Below are positions 33,315-42,643 of a stretch of 43,529 bases of DNA, in pieces (position 1 is the stretch's first letter; the number at the start of each line of letters is the position of its first letter). Both the position numbers and the translations under genes were made by a program. The DNA comes from Anaerolineae bacterium (lineage in GTDB: Bacteria; Chloroflexota; Anaerolineae; Aggregatilineales; Phototrophicaceae). The stretch is taken from NCBI GenBank assembly GCA_016789005.1, contig JAEURA010000061.1:1-43529 (forward strand), read 5' to 3'. Below the pieces are notes generated by a model. The model made no database searches. It worked only from the letters and a program-made list of their open reading frames with translations, and had not been told where the DNA came from.

Positions 33315-35102
33315 TCACCCCTGACTTTTCGCGACGGCAGCGGGAGCTGACTCATAGCGTGCGAAGATACGGCGGTAGGCTTCGGAATGCGCCAGCAGGT
33401 CGTCATGCGTCCCCTGCGCAACCACCCGCCCGCCGCGCAGCACGACGATATGATCCGCCCAGCGAATCTGCGACAGGCGATGTGTGATCAGGATGGTCGT
33501 CCGCCCGCGCGACGCCGACCAGATCGCCTGCTGAATCTTGTCCTCGGTCGCGCTGTCGATGGCGCTGGTGCTGTCGTCGAGGATCAGGATCGGCGGGTCG
33601 GTGACGAAAGCGCGGGCGATGGCGATGCGCTGGCGCTGCCCGCCGCTGAGCGTCACACCGCGCTGTCCAACGATGGTCTCATAGCCTTCGGGAAGCTGCG
33701 CGATGAACTCGTGCGCCTGCGCCTTGGTCGCCGCCGCGATCACCTCATCGAGCGTCGCTTCCGGCTTGCCGAAGCGGATATTGTCAGCAATCGAACGACT
33801 GAACAGGAAGATGTCCTGCTCGATGATGCTGATCTGCGAGCGCAGTTCAGCAAGGTTCCAGTCGCGTACGTCCACGCCGTCGATCAACACCCGCCCGGCG
33901 GCGACATCGTAGGTGCGGTTGATCAGCTTGGTGATCGTCGTCTTGCCTACGCCGGTCTGACCGACGATGGCGACGGTCTTGCCCGAAGGCACACTGAACG
34001 AGACATCCTGCAGGATGCGCTTGTCGGTTGTGTGGTAGGCAAAATCAACATGTTCGAGGGTGATCGCCCCGGCGATTTCGGCGGCGCGCCCCTGAAGGTT
34101 CTGGTCCAGATCGGTCTCGGTGTTGATGATCGCCAGGATGCGCTCGGCGCTGGCGAAGCCGTTGGAAAACTGCGTGAAGGAGAACTGCGAGGTGAAGACC
34201 GGGAAGCCAAAGAGCATGACCTGCCCGACGAACGCCGCCACCGCGCCGATCGGGATCAGCCCGTCCCTGTAGAGGATAGCGGCATGGGTGAACCCGCCGA
34301 AGACCACCAGCCCCAGAAGGAGCTGCGGCACGTAGCGCGACTCGATGATCCCCTGGCGGACGGTCGCCTGGCGCACGCGGTCCACCAGCGCCCCGAACTG
34401 ACCTTCCACGCGCGTCTCCTGCGCCGCGCCCTTGACGACCTGAAGCCCTTCCAGAGCCTCGGCGGCGAAGGCGTTCATCGCGCCGAACGACCGGCGCACT
34501 TCCTCCGCCTGAGGACGCAGCAGCCGCAGGTAGCGCGCCTGCACCAGCACATAGGCGACGGCGAAGGCGAGCGGCATCAGGATCAGGCTGGGATAAATCA
34601 GCGGCGCGCTGACCAGCGGTACGACGACGAAGAAGCCGGACCCGATGATCAGGTTCATGCCGGGGTTCATCATCAGATTCAGTTCGCGCACATCGTTGGT
34701 CACCCGCGCCATGATCTCGCCGACGGGCTGCATGTCGTGAAAGGTCATGCTCTTGCCCAGCAGGCTGGCGTAGAGTTCGTCGCGCACATCGCGTTCGATA
34801 CGCTGGGCGAAAATTTCCGACGAGAAGTTGCGCATGACCTGCAAGCCAGCGCGCAGCAGCTGCGAGGCGATGATCGCCAGCGCCGAGGCGGTGACTACCG
34901 TCATGCCGTCGCCCTGGGTCACTGCCGTGAACGCCTGACCGATGTAATAGGGGACCACCGATGCCAGCGTCGCGTTGGCGAACGCGCCGATGATCATCGT
35001 GATGGCGTAGACGGGCTGGCGCAGGATGTGCGACAGGATAAAACGCAGTGGACTGCGTCGATCGCTTCTGAAGGACTCGCGAGCGATAAATTCAGCGGAC
35101 AT
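33315..35102 (-). CDS. ABC exporter half-transporter (degenerate Walker B)
   Basis: A 595-residue half-transporter with a six-helix domain (about 25-325) and a nucleotide-binding domain (about 345-580). Walker A is GQTGVGKTT (381-389), the Q-loop includes Q429, the signature is a normal LSGGQ (485-489), and the H-loop is H541. Walker B reads ILDDSTSAID, with D510 in place of the catalytic glutamate. Such a subunit cannot hydrolyse ATP well at its own site and needs a partner with an intact one, here the next gene. AGGA lies seven bases before the ATG. First gene of a four-gene operon driven from 35133-35161. Confidence 0.88.
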   Translation of the reverse strand: MSAEFIARESFRSDRRSPLRFILSHILRQPVYAITMIIGAFANATLASVVPYYIGQAFTAVTQGDGMTVVTASALAIIASQLLRAGLQVMRNFSSEIFAQRIERDVRDELYASLLGKSMTFHDMQPVGEIMARVTNDVRELNLMMNPGMNLIIGSGFFVVVPLVSAPLIYPSLILMPLAFAVAYVLVQARYLRLLRPQAEEVRRSFGAMNAFAAEALEGLQVVKGAAQETRVEGQFGALVDRVRQATVRQGIIESRYVPQLLLGLVVFGGFTHAAILYRDGLIPIGAVAAFVGQVMLFGFPVFTSQFSFTQFSNGFASAERILAIINTETDLDQNLQGRAAEIAGAITLEHVDFAYHTTDKRILQDVSFSVPSGKTVAIVGQTGVGKTTITKLINRTYDVAAGRVLIDGVDVRDWNLAELRSQISIIEQDIFLFSRSIADNIRFGKPEATLDEVIAAATKAQAHEFIAQLPEGYETIVGQRGVTLSGGQRQRIAIARAFVTDPPILILDDSTSAIDSATEDKIQQAIWSASRGRTTILITHRLSQIRWADHIVVLRGGRVVAQGTHDDLLAHSEAYRRIFARYESAPAAVAKSQG

Positions 35103-35132
35103 GGGTTTTCCTGGTGCGGAGCGGTCTCCCCT

Positions 35133-35161
35133 ATCTTAATGCAAAAAGCAAGACCAAGTAA
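35133..35161 (-). promoter_or_regulatory. Promoter of the ABC exporter/cytochrome operon
   Basis: On the minus strand TTACTT (35161-35156), 17 bases, TAAGAT (35138-35133). The start would lie near 35126, about 24 bases before the ATG, leaving room for the AGGA site. Confidence 0.5.
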
Positions 35162-35197
35162 CGCCAATTTGGTTTCATTTGAAGGATGTTGCAGCGT

Positions 35198-37033
35198 TCA
35201 TTCGATGCGGATCGCGCCGAGATTTAGCGTATCACTGCCATCGGGGAGTGTCCAGCGCACGCCATCCCACGACTGATAGACGACCAGCGCCAGGGCATAT
35301 TCCCCCGGCGGCAGCGGCGGCGAGGAAGCGAGGGCGCGGTGGTCGATGTACAGCGCGCCGGGCTGCATGGCGCTCGTCTCAATGTGCTCCTGTCCATAGT
35401 GGAGGATCGCCCCATCCTGTTGGGCGAGCATCGCGCCGTCCACCGTCAGCAGGCGCAGACTGAAGGACAAGTCACGCGGGATCGACCGCTCTGTCACCCA
35501 CCACAGCCGGACCGAGACGCCGTCGCGCGAGGTCTGGTCGAAGTCCATACCTCGAAAGCCCAGATCGCCGTTGAACAGGACTGGCTGATCCAGCGGCGGC
35601 GCTTCCATCAGCTGCGCCAGATAGCACCAGGCGCGGTCGCACTGACCGATCACGCGCTGCACCGGATGCTCCGGCTCCAACGCCTCGAACACGGCGCGCG
35701 TCTCCTCGTCGAACCAACCGCCGGTGATCAGCCAGACGCGACGCGACTCCTGCGCCTGTGCCGGGTCGGCGGTCGCCCTGGCACGCAGGTCAGCGCTCAG
35801 ATAGTGGTCGATCTGCCAGCGGACGAAGCCATCGCCTTCGCCGGCGCGCACAAACAGGACGGCGTCGTCCGGCAGGCTGGCGGCGCTGACTGCCTGGAAG
35901 AGATCGCGGTAGGGAATGCGCACCGGGAGAGTCGCCTGGAAGCCGTTCAGGTTGAGGATGATCAGGCACAAGATCGCTCCCCAGCAAAGGATGCGCGGGA
36001 TAGATGCGAGCGCCAGCGCGCCGCCGACCCCGACCGCCAGACCCAGAGTCAGGAAGCTGACGTAGCGCGGGGCATAGACGCCGGCGCGCGTATTCACCAG
36101 CAGGTAGATCGCCGGGACGACCAGCGCCCAGATCAGCGCCAGGAACATCATGTCGCGCCCCCGCCGATGAAATCCCCGCCGCATCGCCAGCGCCGCGCCG
36201 AGCGCCAGCAGCGCGCCGTAGAGGAGCGGCTGGCTGTTGGTGGCGAAGTCGAGGAGCGCCTGAACGTTTTCCGGCGAGGTCGGCAGGGTGCTGACGCCGA
36301 TGCCGATGCCGCCGCGCGCCGTCCCCGTCTCCGCCTCAACCGCCCGCAGATGGTTGACCTGCGTCACGGCGACCGGCAGCCAGGGCAGGAACGCCAGCGT
36401 CATGACGACTGCCGCCACCACCCCCTGGCGCAGCAGACGCGCATCGGGTCGGCGCGCCAGCAGCACGAACAGCCCATGCCCGACCAGCAGGAAGACCAGC
36501 AGGTAGTGTGTGTAGAGCAGGATCGCCGCGCTGAGACCGTACCAGAGCGCGGCGCGAACCGTGCGCAGGCGCAGCCAGCGCCAGAGCAGAAACGTGCTGA
36601 CGGCGCTGACCAGCATCACCAGCGGGTACATGCGAATGTCGAGCGCGTACTGAAAGAACAGCCCATTGCCGACCAGCGCGAGCAGGGCAAAGATGCCGGC
36701 AGGTTCGCCGAACGCCGTCCGCGCCATCCGCGCGATCAGCGCCAGCGCCGGCAGGACGAGCAGCATGCCCAGGGCGCGGCTGGTGAATTCGGCGTCGCCG
36801 ATGAAGGCGCGCCAGAGGTTGAAGGTCAGGAACCACAGGGGAGCCTGGTTGTCTTCCAGGTCGATCTGCCAGCGCAGCGTGTCGATCACCCCGCCCGCCG
36901 TCGCCCGGTAGGAAAGTTCTTCATCCGGGTGCATGTGCAGCCGGTCGATGCTGAGGATCAGGAACGCCGCCGCGATGAGGATCGCCGCCGCGCTCCACAC
37001 AACGCCTGTCCCCAGCCCACGCCCTGAATTCAC
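35198..37033 (-). CDS. GT39-like glycosyltransferase with C-terminal beta-sandwich
   Basis: A 611-residue membrane protein with about 10 helices. The first loop carries the GT39 acid motif LHMHPDEELSYRATAGG (HPDE at 35-38), then EDNQAPLWFLTFNLWR, and a later NTRAGVYAPRYVSFLTLGLA. The last about 120 residues are beta-rich (FQ... GVSVRLWWVTE, LPPGEYALALVVYQSWDGVRW), probably an extracytoplasmic sandwich domain also present in the 39581-41962 protein. It should transfer a sugar from polyprenyl phosphate outside the membrane. I chose GTG 37033 because GGAG lies six bases upstream. A longer reading frame to 37222 would run into the divergent dehydrogenase gene and across its promoter. Confidence 0.78.
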   Translation of the reverse strand: MNSGRGLGTGVVWSAAAILIAAAFLILSIDRLHMHPDEELSYRATAGGVIDTLRWQIDLEDNQAPLWFLTFNLWRAFIGDAEFTSRALGMLLVLPALALIARMARTAFGEPAGIFALLALVGNGLFFQYALDIRMYPLVMLVSAVSTFLLWRWLRLRTVRAALWYGLSAAILLYTHYLLVFLLVGHGLFVLLARRPDARLLRQGVVAAVVMTLAFLPWLPVAVTQVNHLRAVEAETGTARGGIGIGVSTLPTSPENVQALLDFATNSQPLLYGALLALGAALAMRRGFHRRGRDMMFLALIWALVVPAIYLLVNTRAGVYAPRYVSFLTLGLAVGVGGALALASIPRILCWGAILCLIILNLNGFQATLPVRIPYRDLFQAVSAASLPDDAVLFVRAGEGDGFVRWQIDHYLSADLRARATADPAQAQESRRVWLITGGWFDEETRAVFEALEPEHPVQRVIGQCDRAWCYLAQLMEAPPLDQPVLFNGDLGFRGMDFDQTSRDGVSVRLWWVTERSIPRDLSFSLRLLTVDGAMLAQQDGAILHYGQEHIETSAMQPGALYIDHRALASSPPLPPGEYALALVVYQSWDGVRWTLPDGSDTLNLGAIRIE

Positions 37034-37084
37034 CGCGCGCTCCAGTCCGCGCGCCCCATCACTCCCCCTTTGGCGCGCCGCTGC

Positions 37085-37092
37085 ATTATAAT
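37085..37092. promoter_or_regulatory. Symmetric -10 box shared by divergent genes
   Basis: ATTATAAT is its own reverse complement, so both strands carry TATAAT here. On the plus strand it is 38 bases before ATG 37131; on the minus strand about 51 bases before GTG 37033. No good -35 box is visible on either side. It is the only AT-rich patch in the 97-base gap. Confidence 0.5.
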
Positions 37093-37130
37093 CCCGCACA
37101 GCGTCATCCGCAGAGAGCCGAGGAGCCGCC

Positions 37131-38132
37131 ATGCCTGGACACATCTTCGTCACCCGCATCATCCCCGCCGCCGGGTTGGACCGGGTGCGCGCCTTTTGCG
37201 CCGAGTCCGGTCTGGCGCTCACCCTCTGGGAAGACCGCCTGCCCCCGCCCTATTCCATCCTGTGCGAGCAGGCGCGCGGCGCGGTCGGCGTGCTGACCAC
37301 GCTGAACGACCGCATCGACGCCGCATTCATGGACGCAGCAGGCGAATCGCTGCGCGTGATCAGCCAGATGGCGGTCGGCGTCGACAACATCGATGTGGGT
37401 GCGGCGGCGGCGCGCGGCATCACGGTCGGCAACACACCGGGAGTGCTGACCGAAGCCACCGCTGATCTGGCGTTCGCCCTGCTGCTGGCGTCGGCGCGGC
37501 GGCTCTACGAAGGGACGCGTTACATTGAAGAGGGTGAGTGGATCACCTGGGACCCGACGGCGCTGTTGGGAGGCGACCTGTCCGGCTCGACGCTCGGCAT
37601 CGTCGGCTACGGGCGCATCGGGCGCGCCGTCGCCCGGCGGGCGCGCGGCTTCGACATGCGCGTCCTGGCGTACAGCCGCACGCTCACCGCGGAAGCCGCC
37701 CGCCGCGATGGCGTGGAAGCGGGGGACCTGGAGCGGCTCCTGAGCGAGTCCGATTACGTGTCGCTGCACTGCCCAATGACCCCGGAGACCCGACGGCTGA
37801 TCAACGCCGACACTCTGGCGCTCATGAAGCCCACCGCCCGGCTGATCAACACAGCGCGCGGCGGGGTAGTCGATACGGAGGCGCTGGTCGAGGCGCTCAC
37901 CAACGGTGTGATCGCCGCCGCCGCGCTGGATGTGACCGACCCCGAACCGCTGCCCGCCGATCACCCGCTGATGCGCCTGGAAAACTGCATCGTCGTGCCG
38001 CACATCGGCAGCGCCACCGTCGGCACACGTGACAGGATGGCGAGCATCGCTGCCGCGAACCTGATCGCCGGCGTGCGCGGCGAACCGCTCCTCCACGCCG
38101 TCCAGGCTGCCGGCGGTCTCGTCAAGCCGTGA
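37131..38132 (+). CDS. D-isomer-specific 2-hydroxyacid dehydrogenase (glyoxylate/hydroxypyruvate reductase-like)
   Basis: A 333-residue cytoplasmic NAD(P)-dependent dehydrogenase. The nucleotide site is [15 protein letters not shown] with the GXGXXG glycines at 159, 161 and 164. The strand after it ends in YSR (181-183) rather than an acidic residue, hinting at NADPH. The catalytic triad is R243 (INTARGG), E272 (TDPEPLP) and H291 (PHIGSAT). It lacks the long C-terminal regulatory domain of classic SerA, so glyoxylate or hydroxypyruvate reductase is more likely than 3-phosphoglycerate dehydrogenase. GAGGAG precedes the ATG by a few bases. Its stop overlaps the start of the following gene (GTGA). 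Confidence 0.88.
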   Translation: MPGHIFVTRIIPAAGLDRVRAFCAESGLALTLWEDRLPPPYSILCEQARGAVGVLTTLNDRIDAAFMDAAGESLRVISQMAVGVDNIDVGAAAARGITVGNTPGVLTEATADLAFALLLASARRLYEGTRYIEEGEWITWDPTALLGGDLSGSTLGIVGYGRIGRAVARRARGFDMRVLAYSRTLTAEAARRDGVEAGDLERLLSESDYVSLHCPMTPETRRLINADTLALMKPTARLINTARGGVVDTEALVEALTNGVIAAAALDVTDPEPLPADHPLMRLENCIVVPHIGSATVGTRDRMASIAAANLIAGVRGEPLLHAVQAAGGLVKP

Positions 38133-39577
38133 TCGCCGCCCTCGCGCCCTGGGCGGGCGCGGCGCTGATCCTGCTGGCTGCTGCGCCCTGGGCTGCGGCG
38201 GTCGGCGGCGGCGCAGTGCTGACCGCTGCGCTGACTCTGGGGCTGGCGGGCGGCGGCGGAGCGCTGCTTCTCTTCTGGAGCGCGCTGATCGGCGGCGGCT
38301 GGTCTTTGACGGGCGTATTCGCCTGCATGCTGCTGCTCGGCGCTGCCGGCACAGCCGTCTGGCGCGTTCGCCGGCGGAACCGGGCACTGTCTCCGGCGCA
38401 GCTGCCGCTGGCGCGCGCCGAATGGGGAGCGCTGGCGCTGATCGGCATCGTCGCGGCGGCGGTCCTGTTCAACAGCGCGTATTTCCCTTTCTCTAAAGCC
38501 GACGCGCTGGGGATCTACCGCCCTGCCGCGCTGGCGATGTTCGAGTCCGGGACGCTCCAGCCGCTGATCGGCGCGGAAAGCCTGTACCGGACCTACCCGA
38601 TCCTGGTCCCGCTCAACTATACCCTCGCCTACGCGCTCGCCGGATGGGAACACGAGTATCTCGCCAAGACCCTCGCCGCGCTGCTCAGCCTCGGCTGCCT
38701 GCCCGCCGCCTTCCTGCTGGGGTGGGAGATCGGCGGGCGGCGGGTGGGGCTGCTGGCGGCGCTGATCCTGGCGACTACGCCGTCGTTCGTCCGCTGGTCA
38801 TCATCCGGCTATGTCGATCTGCCGATGGCGTTCTTCTACACCCTGACCGCCTTCTTCGCTCTGCGCTTCCGGCGCGGCGGCGGCTGGATCGATGGGGCGC
38901 TGGCGGGGCTGATGCTCGGTTTCGCCGCCTTCACCAAGAACGCCGCGCTGATCGGCATGCCGCTGCTGGCGGCGTGGCTGGCAGAGTCGCTCTGGGCGGC
39001 GCGCCGCGCGCCGGGGTTGAGACGGCGCGCCGGGGCAGCAGTCCTGTCGCTCGCCCTCTGCGCGCTGATCGCCGCGCCCTGGTATCTGCGCAACCTCGCC
39101 GGGGCGGGTTTCCTGATCCCCGATACCGCCTGGACCGAGCAGGCAGAACGGTCGCTGCGCACCCTGCTGATCTTCATCACCCTGACCGACAACTTTCTGA
39201 TCTCCGGCTGGCTGATGCTGTGGGGCGTGGCGGCGGCGATCTGGCATCTGGCGCGACGGCATCCCGCCAAGAGCGGGGGTCACGGCGCGATCCTCTGGTT
39301 CACGCTGCCTTTCTTCGCCGCGTGGTGGCTGTTCGTCTCCTACGATCCCCGCTTCCTGCTGCTCTTCACGCCGATCCTGTGCGTCGGCGGTGCGCTCGCC
39401 GTCAAGGCGGCGCAGGCGCGCCTGCGCCTTTCCCGTTCGGCGCGGGCGCTGCTGGCGGTGGGCGTGACGGCGCTGGCGCTGTACTGCGCCTTCATCGCCG
39501 TCGAGTTTAAGGATGAGATCATTCGCCGCCCACTGATGAGCCACGAAGAAAAGATCGACCTGGTGCGCGGGGGGTAA
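38129..39577 (+). CDS. GT39-like membrane glycosyltransferase
   Basis: A 482-residue protein with about 12 hydrophobic segments. The first outer loop reads [22 protein letters not shown], placing the D at the GT-C acid position, then [45 protein letters not shown] and [19 protein letters not shown] are characteristic of dolichyl-phosphate-mannose-protein mannosyltransferase-like bacterial proteins. GTG 38129 overlaps the dehydrogenase stop by four bases, so they are co-translated although a functional link is unclear. It ends three bases from the convergent gene. No soluble C-terminal domain, unlike its two neighbours. Confidence 0.8.
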   Translation: MIAALAPWAGAALILLAAAPWAAAVGGGAVLTAALTLGLAGGGGALLLFWSALIGGGWSLTGVFACMLLLGAAGTAVWRVRRRNRALSPAQLPLARAEWGALALIGIVAAAVLFNSAYFPFSKADALGIYRPAALAMFESGTLQPLIGAESLYRTYPILVPLNYTLAYALAGWEHEYLAKTLAALLSLGCLPAAFLLGWEIGGRRVGLLAALILATTPSFVRWSSSGYVDLPMAFFYTLTAFFALRFRRGGGWIDGALAGLMLGFAAFTKNAALIGMPLLAAWLAESLWAARRAPGLRRRAGAAVLSLALCALIAAPWYLRNLAGAGFLIPDTAWTEQAERSLRTLLIFITLTDNFLISGWLMLWGVAAAIWHLARRHPAKSGGHGAILWFTLPFFAAWWLFVSYDPRFLLLFTPILCVGGALAVKAAQARLRLSRSARALLAVGVTALALYCAFIAVEFKDEIIRRPLMSHEEKIDLVRGG

Positions 39578-39580
39578 TCG

Positions 39581-41962
39581 TCACTCCACGTGAATGGTCA
39601 CCGGCAGGACGCCGATCACGCCGTCCAGCGTCGCCGAGCCGCTCACCGGCAGATCGACGACGCCGTCTGCGCCGAGGGTGTAGACCTTGACCCACAGCGC
39701 ATAGTCGCCAGCGGGCAGATCGGCGGGCAGACGCAGCGCGCGATGATCCCAGTAGGGCGCGCCGGGCAGCCAGGAATCGGTTGGCGAAAAGCCGTTGAGC
39801 GGCATGGAATCGTTCTGCACGACCGAGCCGCCGGATGAATCGCGCAGGTAGACGCCGACGGAGGCGCGCAGGTCCAGCGCGGCGTCGGTCATCCAGAGGA
39901 GTGAAACAGCCAGCGGATCGCCGGGCGCGTAGGCGTACCCGCGCGGCAGAGTCACCCCTTCCAGGCGAATCGCCGCTCCGAAGCGCAGATCGGTCGGCAG
40001 CGCCGTGCCGCGAAATGCAAAAGGATCGGGCGCGGGTACGGTGCTGAACTCGATCAGCCGGGTGAGCGGACCGGTCTGAATCACGCGGATGGGATAGTAG
40101 AGCGTCGAGAGGTAGTGCTCCACCGGGCGGCTGCTCCACCACAGGTCCGGGCTGCCATCGACCACCAGCCACAGCCTTTCCCGCGTCCCCGCCAGGTTGG
40201 TGACCAGACGGCTGGTCTCTTTGGTCAGCAGCGCCGGGGGATAGTCGCTTTCGACGAGCGCCGGCTGCGACTCGCTGACCCGCTCGCCCACCTGTAGTTC
40301 GAGGGCGATCACCCTTCCAGCGTCAAGGAGCTTGCCCCGGTTCTGAAAGTACGGCACGTAACGCGGACTGCTGAGCAGGATCACGTCGTCGCGCGTCGTC
40401 TCCGCCTCCAGGATGGGCAGCAGCGCGTCAAGCGCGGCGTTATCCGGCTGATAGCGTGGATCATGCGCGTAGAGGAGAGTCAAGCCGTGCAGCGTCAGCG
40501 CCAGCCAGGCGGCGACCAGCGCTCCGGTAAGCAGTCGGCTGCGCCGGCGCATTCCCCACAGAGCGAGCAGCGCCAGCCCGCCATAGGCGAGGAACATCGC
40601 CGGAGTCTCCAGGATCGCCCAGGCGAGGTCGAACGGCTGGGTGTTCCACAACGTGGGAATGATCCGCCAGCGCAGATAGTCGATCACGTTCAAGCCCGCG
40701 CCCCAGTCGTAGAAGCCGTTCGCCTCCGGCGGCAGCGCGGCGGAGTAGCTCTCCAGGGGCAGCGAGATGGCGCTGAGGTTGATCCATACGCCGTAGACGA
40801 CCAGTACGGCGACCAGCGCCCCCCAAAGCGACAGCGGACGCCGCGCGGCGCGCTCGAAGACAGGCAGAGCCGAAAGCAGCACCAGCGGGATGGCTGGGAC
40901 GAGGAAGCGCGGGGGCCACGCCAGCCCGCCAAACCAGAATTCGCCGTTGAAGACCGCGTAGCCGAAGGAGAAGCCGAGCGCTGCCAGCAGCGAAGCCAGC
41001 GCGATGCGCCCGCGCCGCTGGCGAATCAGCAGCCATGCGCCGGGCAGCGCCAGCAGTAGGACGGGCGACGTGCCCCAGATGCTCCCTCCGGGGCTGACCA
41101 AATAGGTATGGAGGGCGGTGGGCAGCGTCGCCGCCGAAGCCTCCAGCAGGCGCGCCGCCACGTTGTAGCGCGCCCCCAAGCCGAGCCGGTCGCCCCACAG
41201 CGTCAGCCCGACGACCAGCAGCGCCAGCAGCGCCGCCGCCGCGATCCACAGCAGCGCGATCCGCCGGGACAGCCGAAAGCGCCCAGGTGCGCCATCAGCT
41301 TTCGCGCCGGGCAGCGGAACGAGCAGCGTCAGCAGCACCGGGATGGCGAAGAGCGACGAGGCGCGGGTGAGCAGCAGGGCGGCGACGCTTGCCGCCAGCA
41401 GGATCAGCCAGCCGGGCGAGTGAAAGCGCGTCACACGGACCTGAAACGCGGCGCAGGCGGTGGTCAGCAGCAGCAGCAGGGTCAGCGGTTCGCGAAAAAA
41501 CGTCTTGCTGTAGGGGAGCGCCGCCGTCGCGACGACCAGCGACAGCGCCGCCAGCAGCGCTGCCCGCTGCGAAGCGCCCAGAAGGCGGGCACAACGAGCG
41601 AAGACGACTCCCGCCGCCGCCGTCGTCAGCGCGCCGAACAGCCAGACGGTGTGCGCCAGACCGACGCCGGGCAGCAGCCGCGCCAGAACGTACAGCGGCG
41701 CAGCCGCGAAGATCTGACCCGGCTCGACGGCGGCATTTTCCAGCGGAAACCAGGCGGATGTCTGTGTTGTTGGCGGGTTTTCCCAGGCGGCGAGGTCCAG
41801 GCGAAGATCGCCCCATTCCACCCAACTGCTGAGGGCGTCGAAGAGGCGGGTGGAATCGCGCGACTCGGACACGCCGCTGTAGGCGAGCATACAGAGGCTC
41901 GCCAGGCAGACGAACAGGGCGACCCAGGGCGATGGTGACTCGACATGGCGGGGTGACGGCAT
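39581..41962 (-). CDS. GT-C-like membrane protein with C-terminal beta-sandwich
   Basis: A 793-residue protein: about 11 membrane segments (20-500), a soluble part (about 510-640) and a beta-rich C-terminal domain (about 660-793: YAPGDPLAVSLLWMTDAALDL, GVYLRDSSGGSVVQND, LPADLPAGDYALWVKVY). The first loop has SGVSESRDSTRLFDALSSW and ENAAVEPGQIFAAAPLYVLARLLP. FREPLTLLLLLT and FWFGGLAWPPRFLVPAIPLVLLSALP are typical of Chloroflexi GT-C proteins. No family is certain. The frame is open to an ATG at 42058, but that part crosses a REP repeat. I prefer ATG 41962 (MPSPRHVES); 42001 is possible. Confidence 0.75.
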   Translation of the reverse strand: MPSPRHVESPSPWVALFVCLASLCMLAYSGVSESRDSTRLFDALSSWVEWGDLRLDLAAWENPPTTQTSAWFPLENAAVEPGQIFAAAPLYVLARLLPGVGLAHTVWLFGALTTAAAGVVFARCARLLGASQRAALLAALSLVVATAALPYSKTFFREPLTLLLLLTTACAAFQVRVTRFHSPGWLILLAASVAALLLTRASSLFAIPVLLTLLVPLPGAKADGAPGRFRLSRRIALLWIAAAALLALLVVGLTLWGDRLGLGARYNVAARLLEASAATLPTALHTYLVSPGGSIWGTSPVLLLALPGAWLLIRQRRGRIALASLLAALGFSFGYAVFNGEFWFGGLAWPPRFLVPAIPLVLLSALPVFERAARRPLSLWGALVAVLVVYGVWINLSAISLPLESYSAALPPEANGFYDWGAGLNVIDYLRWRIIPTLWNTQPFDLAWAILETPAMFLAYGGLALLALWGMRRRSRLLTGALVAAWLALTLHGLTLLYAHDPRYQPDNAALDALLPILEAETTRDDVILLSSPRYVPYFQNRGKLLDAGRVIALELQVGERVSESQPALVESDYPPALLTKETSRLVTNLAGTRERLWLVVDGSPDLWWSSRPVEHYLSTLYYPIRVIQTGPLTRLIEFSTVPAPDPFAFRGTALPTDLRFGAAIRLEGVTLPRGYAYAPGDPLAVSLLWMTDAALDLRASVGVYLRDSSGGSVVQNDSMPLNGFSPTDSWLPGAPYWDHRALRLPADLPAGDYALWVKVYTLGADGVVDLPVSGSATLDGVIGVLPVTIHVE

Positions 41963-42003
41963 TACCGGAAAGCGCCCCGTCAGGTCGTCTCTACGAACCA
42001 TCG

Positions 42004-42053
42004 ATTGTAGGGGCGAGCCGGCGGCTCGCCCGCTGGCGGCTCGCCCGTGAAGA
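42004..42053. repeat. REP-like palindromic repeat
   Basis: GTAGGGGCGAGCCGGCGGCT, continuing CGCC, then a second copy GGCGGCTCGCCC. GGGCGAGCCG (42011-42020) and CGGCTCGCCC (42022-42031) pair perfectly around one base. The 17-mer at 42011-42027 also occurs at 30262-30278, and GTAGGGGCG recurs at 170 and 7140. It separates the TPR gene from the GT-C gene. Confidence 0.7.
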
Positions 42054-42069
42054 ACCATGAGGTCCGGCT

Positions 42070-42615
42070 TCAGTCCGGCTTCTGACCGCCGGTCAGGCGA
42101 TTGACGATCCCCGACAGCCCCTTAATGACCTTCTGGCTGGCGGATAGATCGTTGAGTTCTTCCAGCCCGACCTGGTACGATGCTGCGCCCGCGGTCAGCT
42201 TGCCTTCTTTGACCTGCAGCGCGCCCATCGCCACCAGCGTCTCGCCGTGCAGTTTGGTCTCGCCCAGTTCGTCGAACAGGTCGGCGGCGGCGCGGTAGCT
42301 GGCGTGCGCCTGCTCGTTGTCACGCATCGCCGCGTAGACACCGCCCATGTTGCCCAGCACCATCGCCAGGCGGCGGCGGTCATTCATCTCCTGAAAGACC
42401 TGAAGCGCCTCCTGCATGGCGGCGAGCGCCTGCGGGTGTTCTCCGAGCGCCCGGTGTACCAGCCCGATATTCACACGCATCTCGGCAGCCATATCGGGCT
42501 TGCCCTCGGCATCATAGGCTTCGCGCGCCTGGTGAAAGAGCTGCGCCGCCTCTTCATAGTCCTTGTGCTGGAAAAGCCGGACGCCGCGTTCCTGCAATTC
42601 TTTAGCGCTGCTCAC
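42070..42615 (-). CDS. Tetratricopeptide repeat protein
   Basis: A 181-residue helical protein with about four TPR units. The first runs from residue 3 (KELQERGVRLFQHKDYEEAAQLFHQAREAYDAEG), then AEMRVNIGLVHRALGEHPQALAAMQEALQVFQEM, AMVLGNMGGVYAAMRDNEQAHASYRAAADLFDELG, and GETLVAMGALQVKEGKLTAGAASYQVGLEEL. TPR units form protein-binding surfaces; the partner may be the XRE regulator encoded 28 bases upstream. Cytoplasmic, no signal peptide. GTG start with AGGAG eight bases upstream. Confidence 0.82.
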   Translation of the reverse strand: MSSAKELQERGVRLFQHKDYEEAAQLFHQAREAYDAEGKPDMAAEMRVNIGLVHRALGEHPQALAAMQEALQVFQEMNDRRRLAMVLGNMGGVYAAMRDNEQAHASYRAAADLFDELGETKLHGETLVAMGALQVKEGKLTAGAASYQVGLEELNDLSASQKVIKGLSGIVNRLTGGQKPD

Positions 42616-42643
42616 GAGAAAGACTCCTTGTCTCAGGGGTAGG

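Noticed and set aside
37034..37222. N-terminal extension of the GT39-like gene
   Set aside because: It would cross the divergent promoter and the first 92 bases of the dehydrogenase gene; the GTG at 37033 has a good ribosome site.
41963..42058. Upstream ATG for the GT-C gene
   Set aside because: The extension is encoded by a REP repeat, so it is probably not translated.
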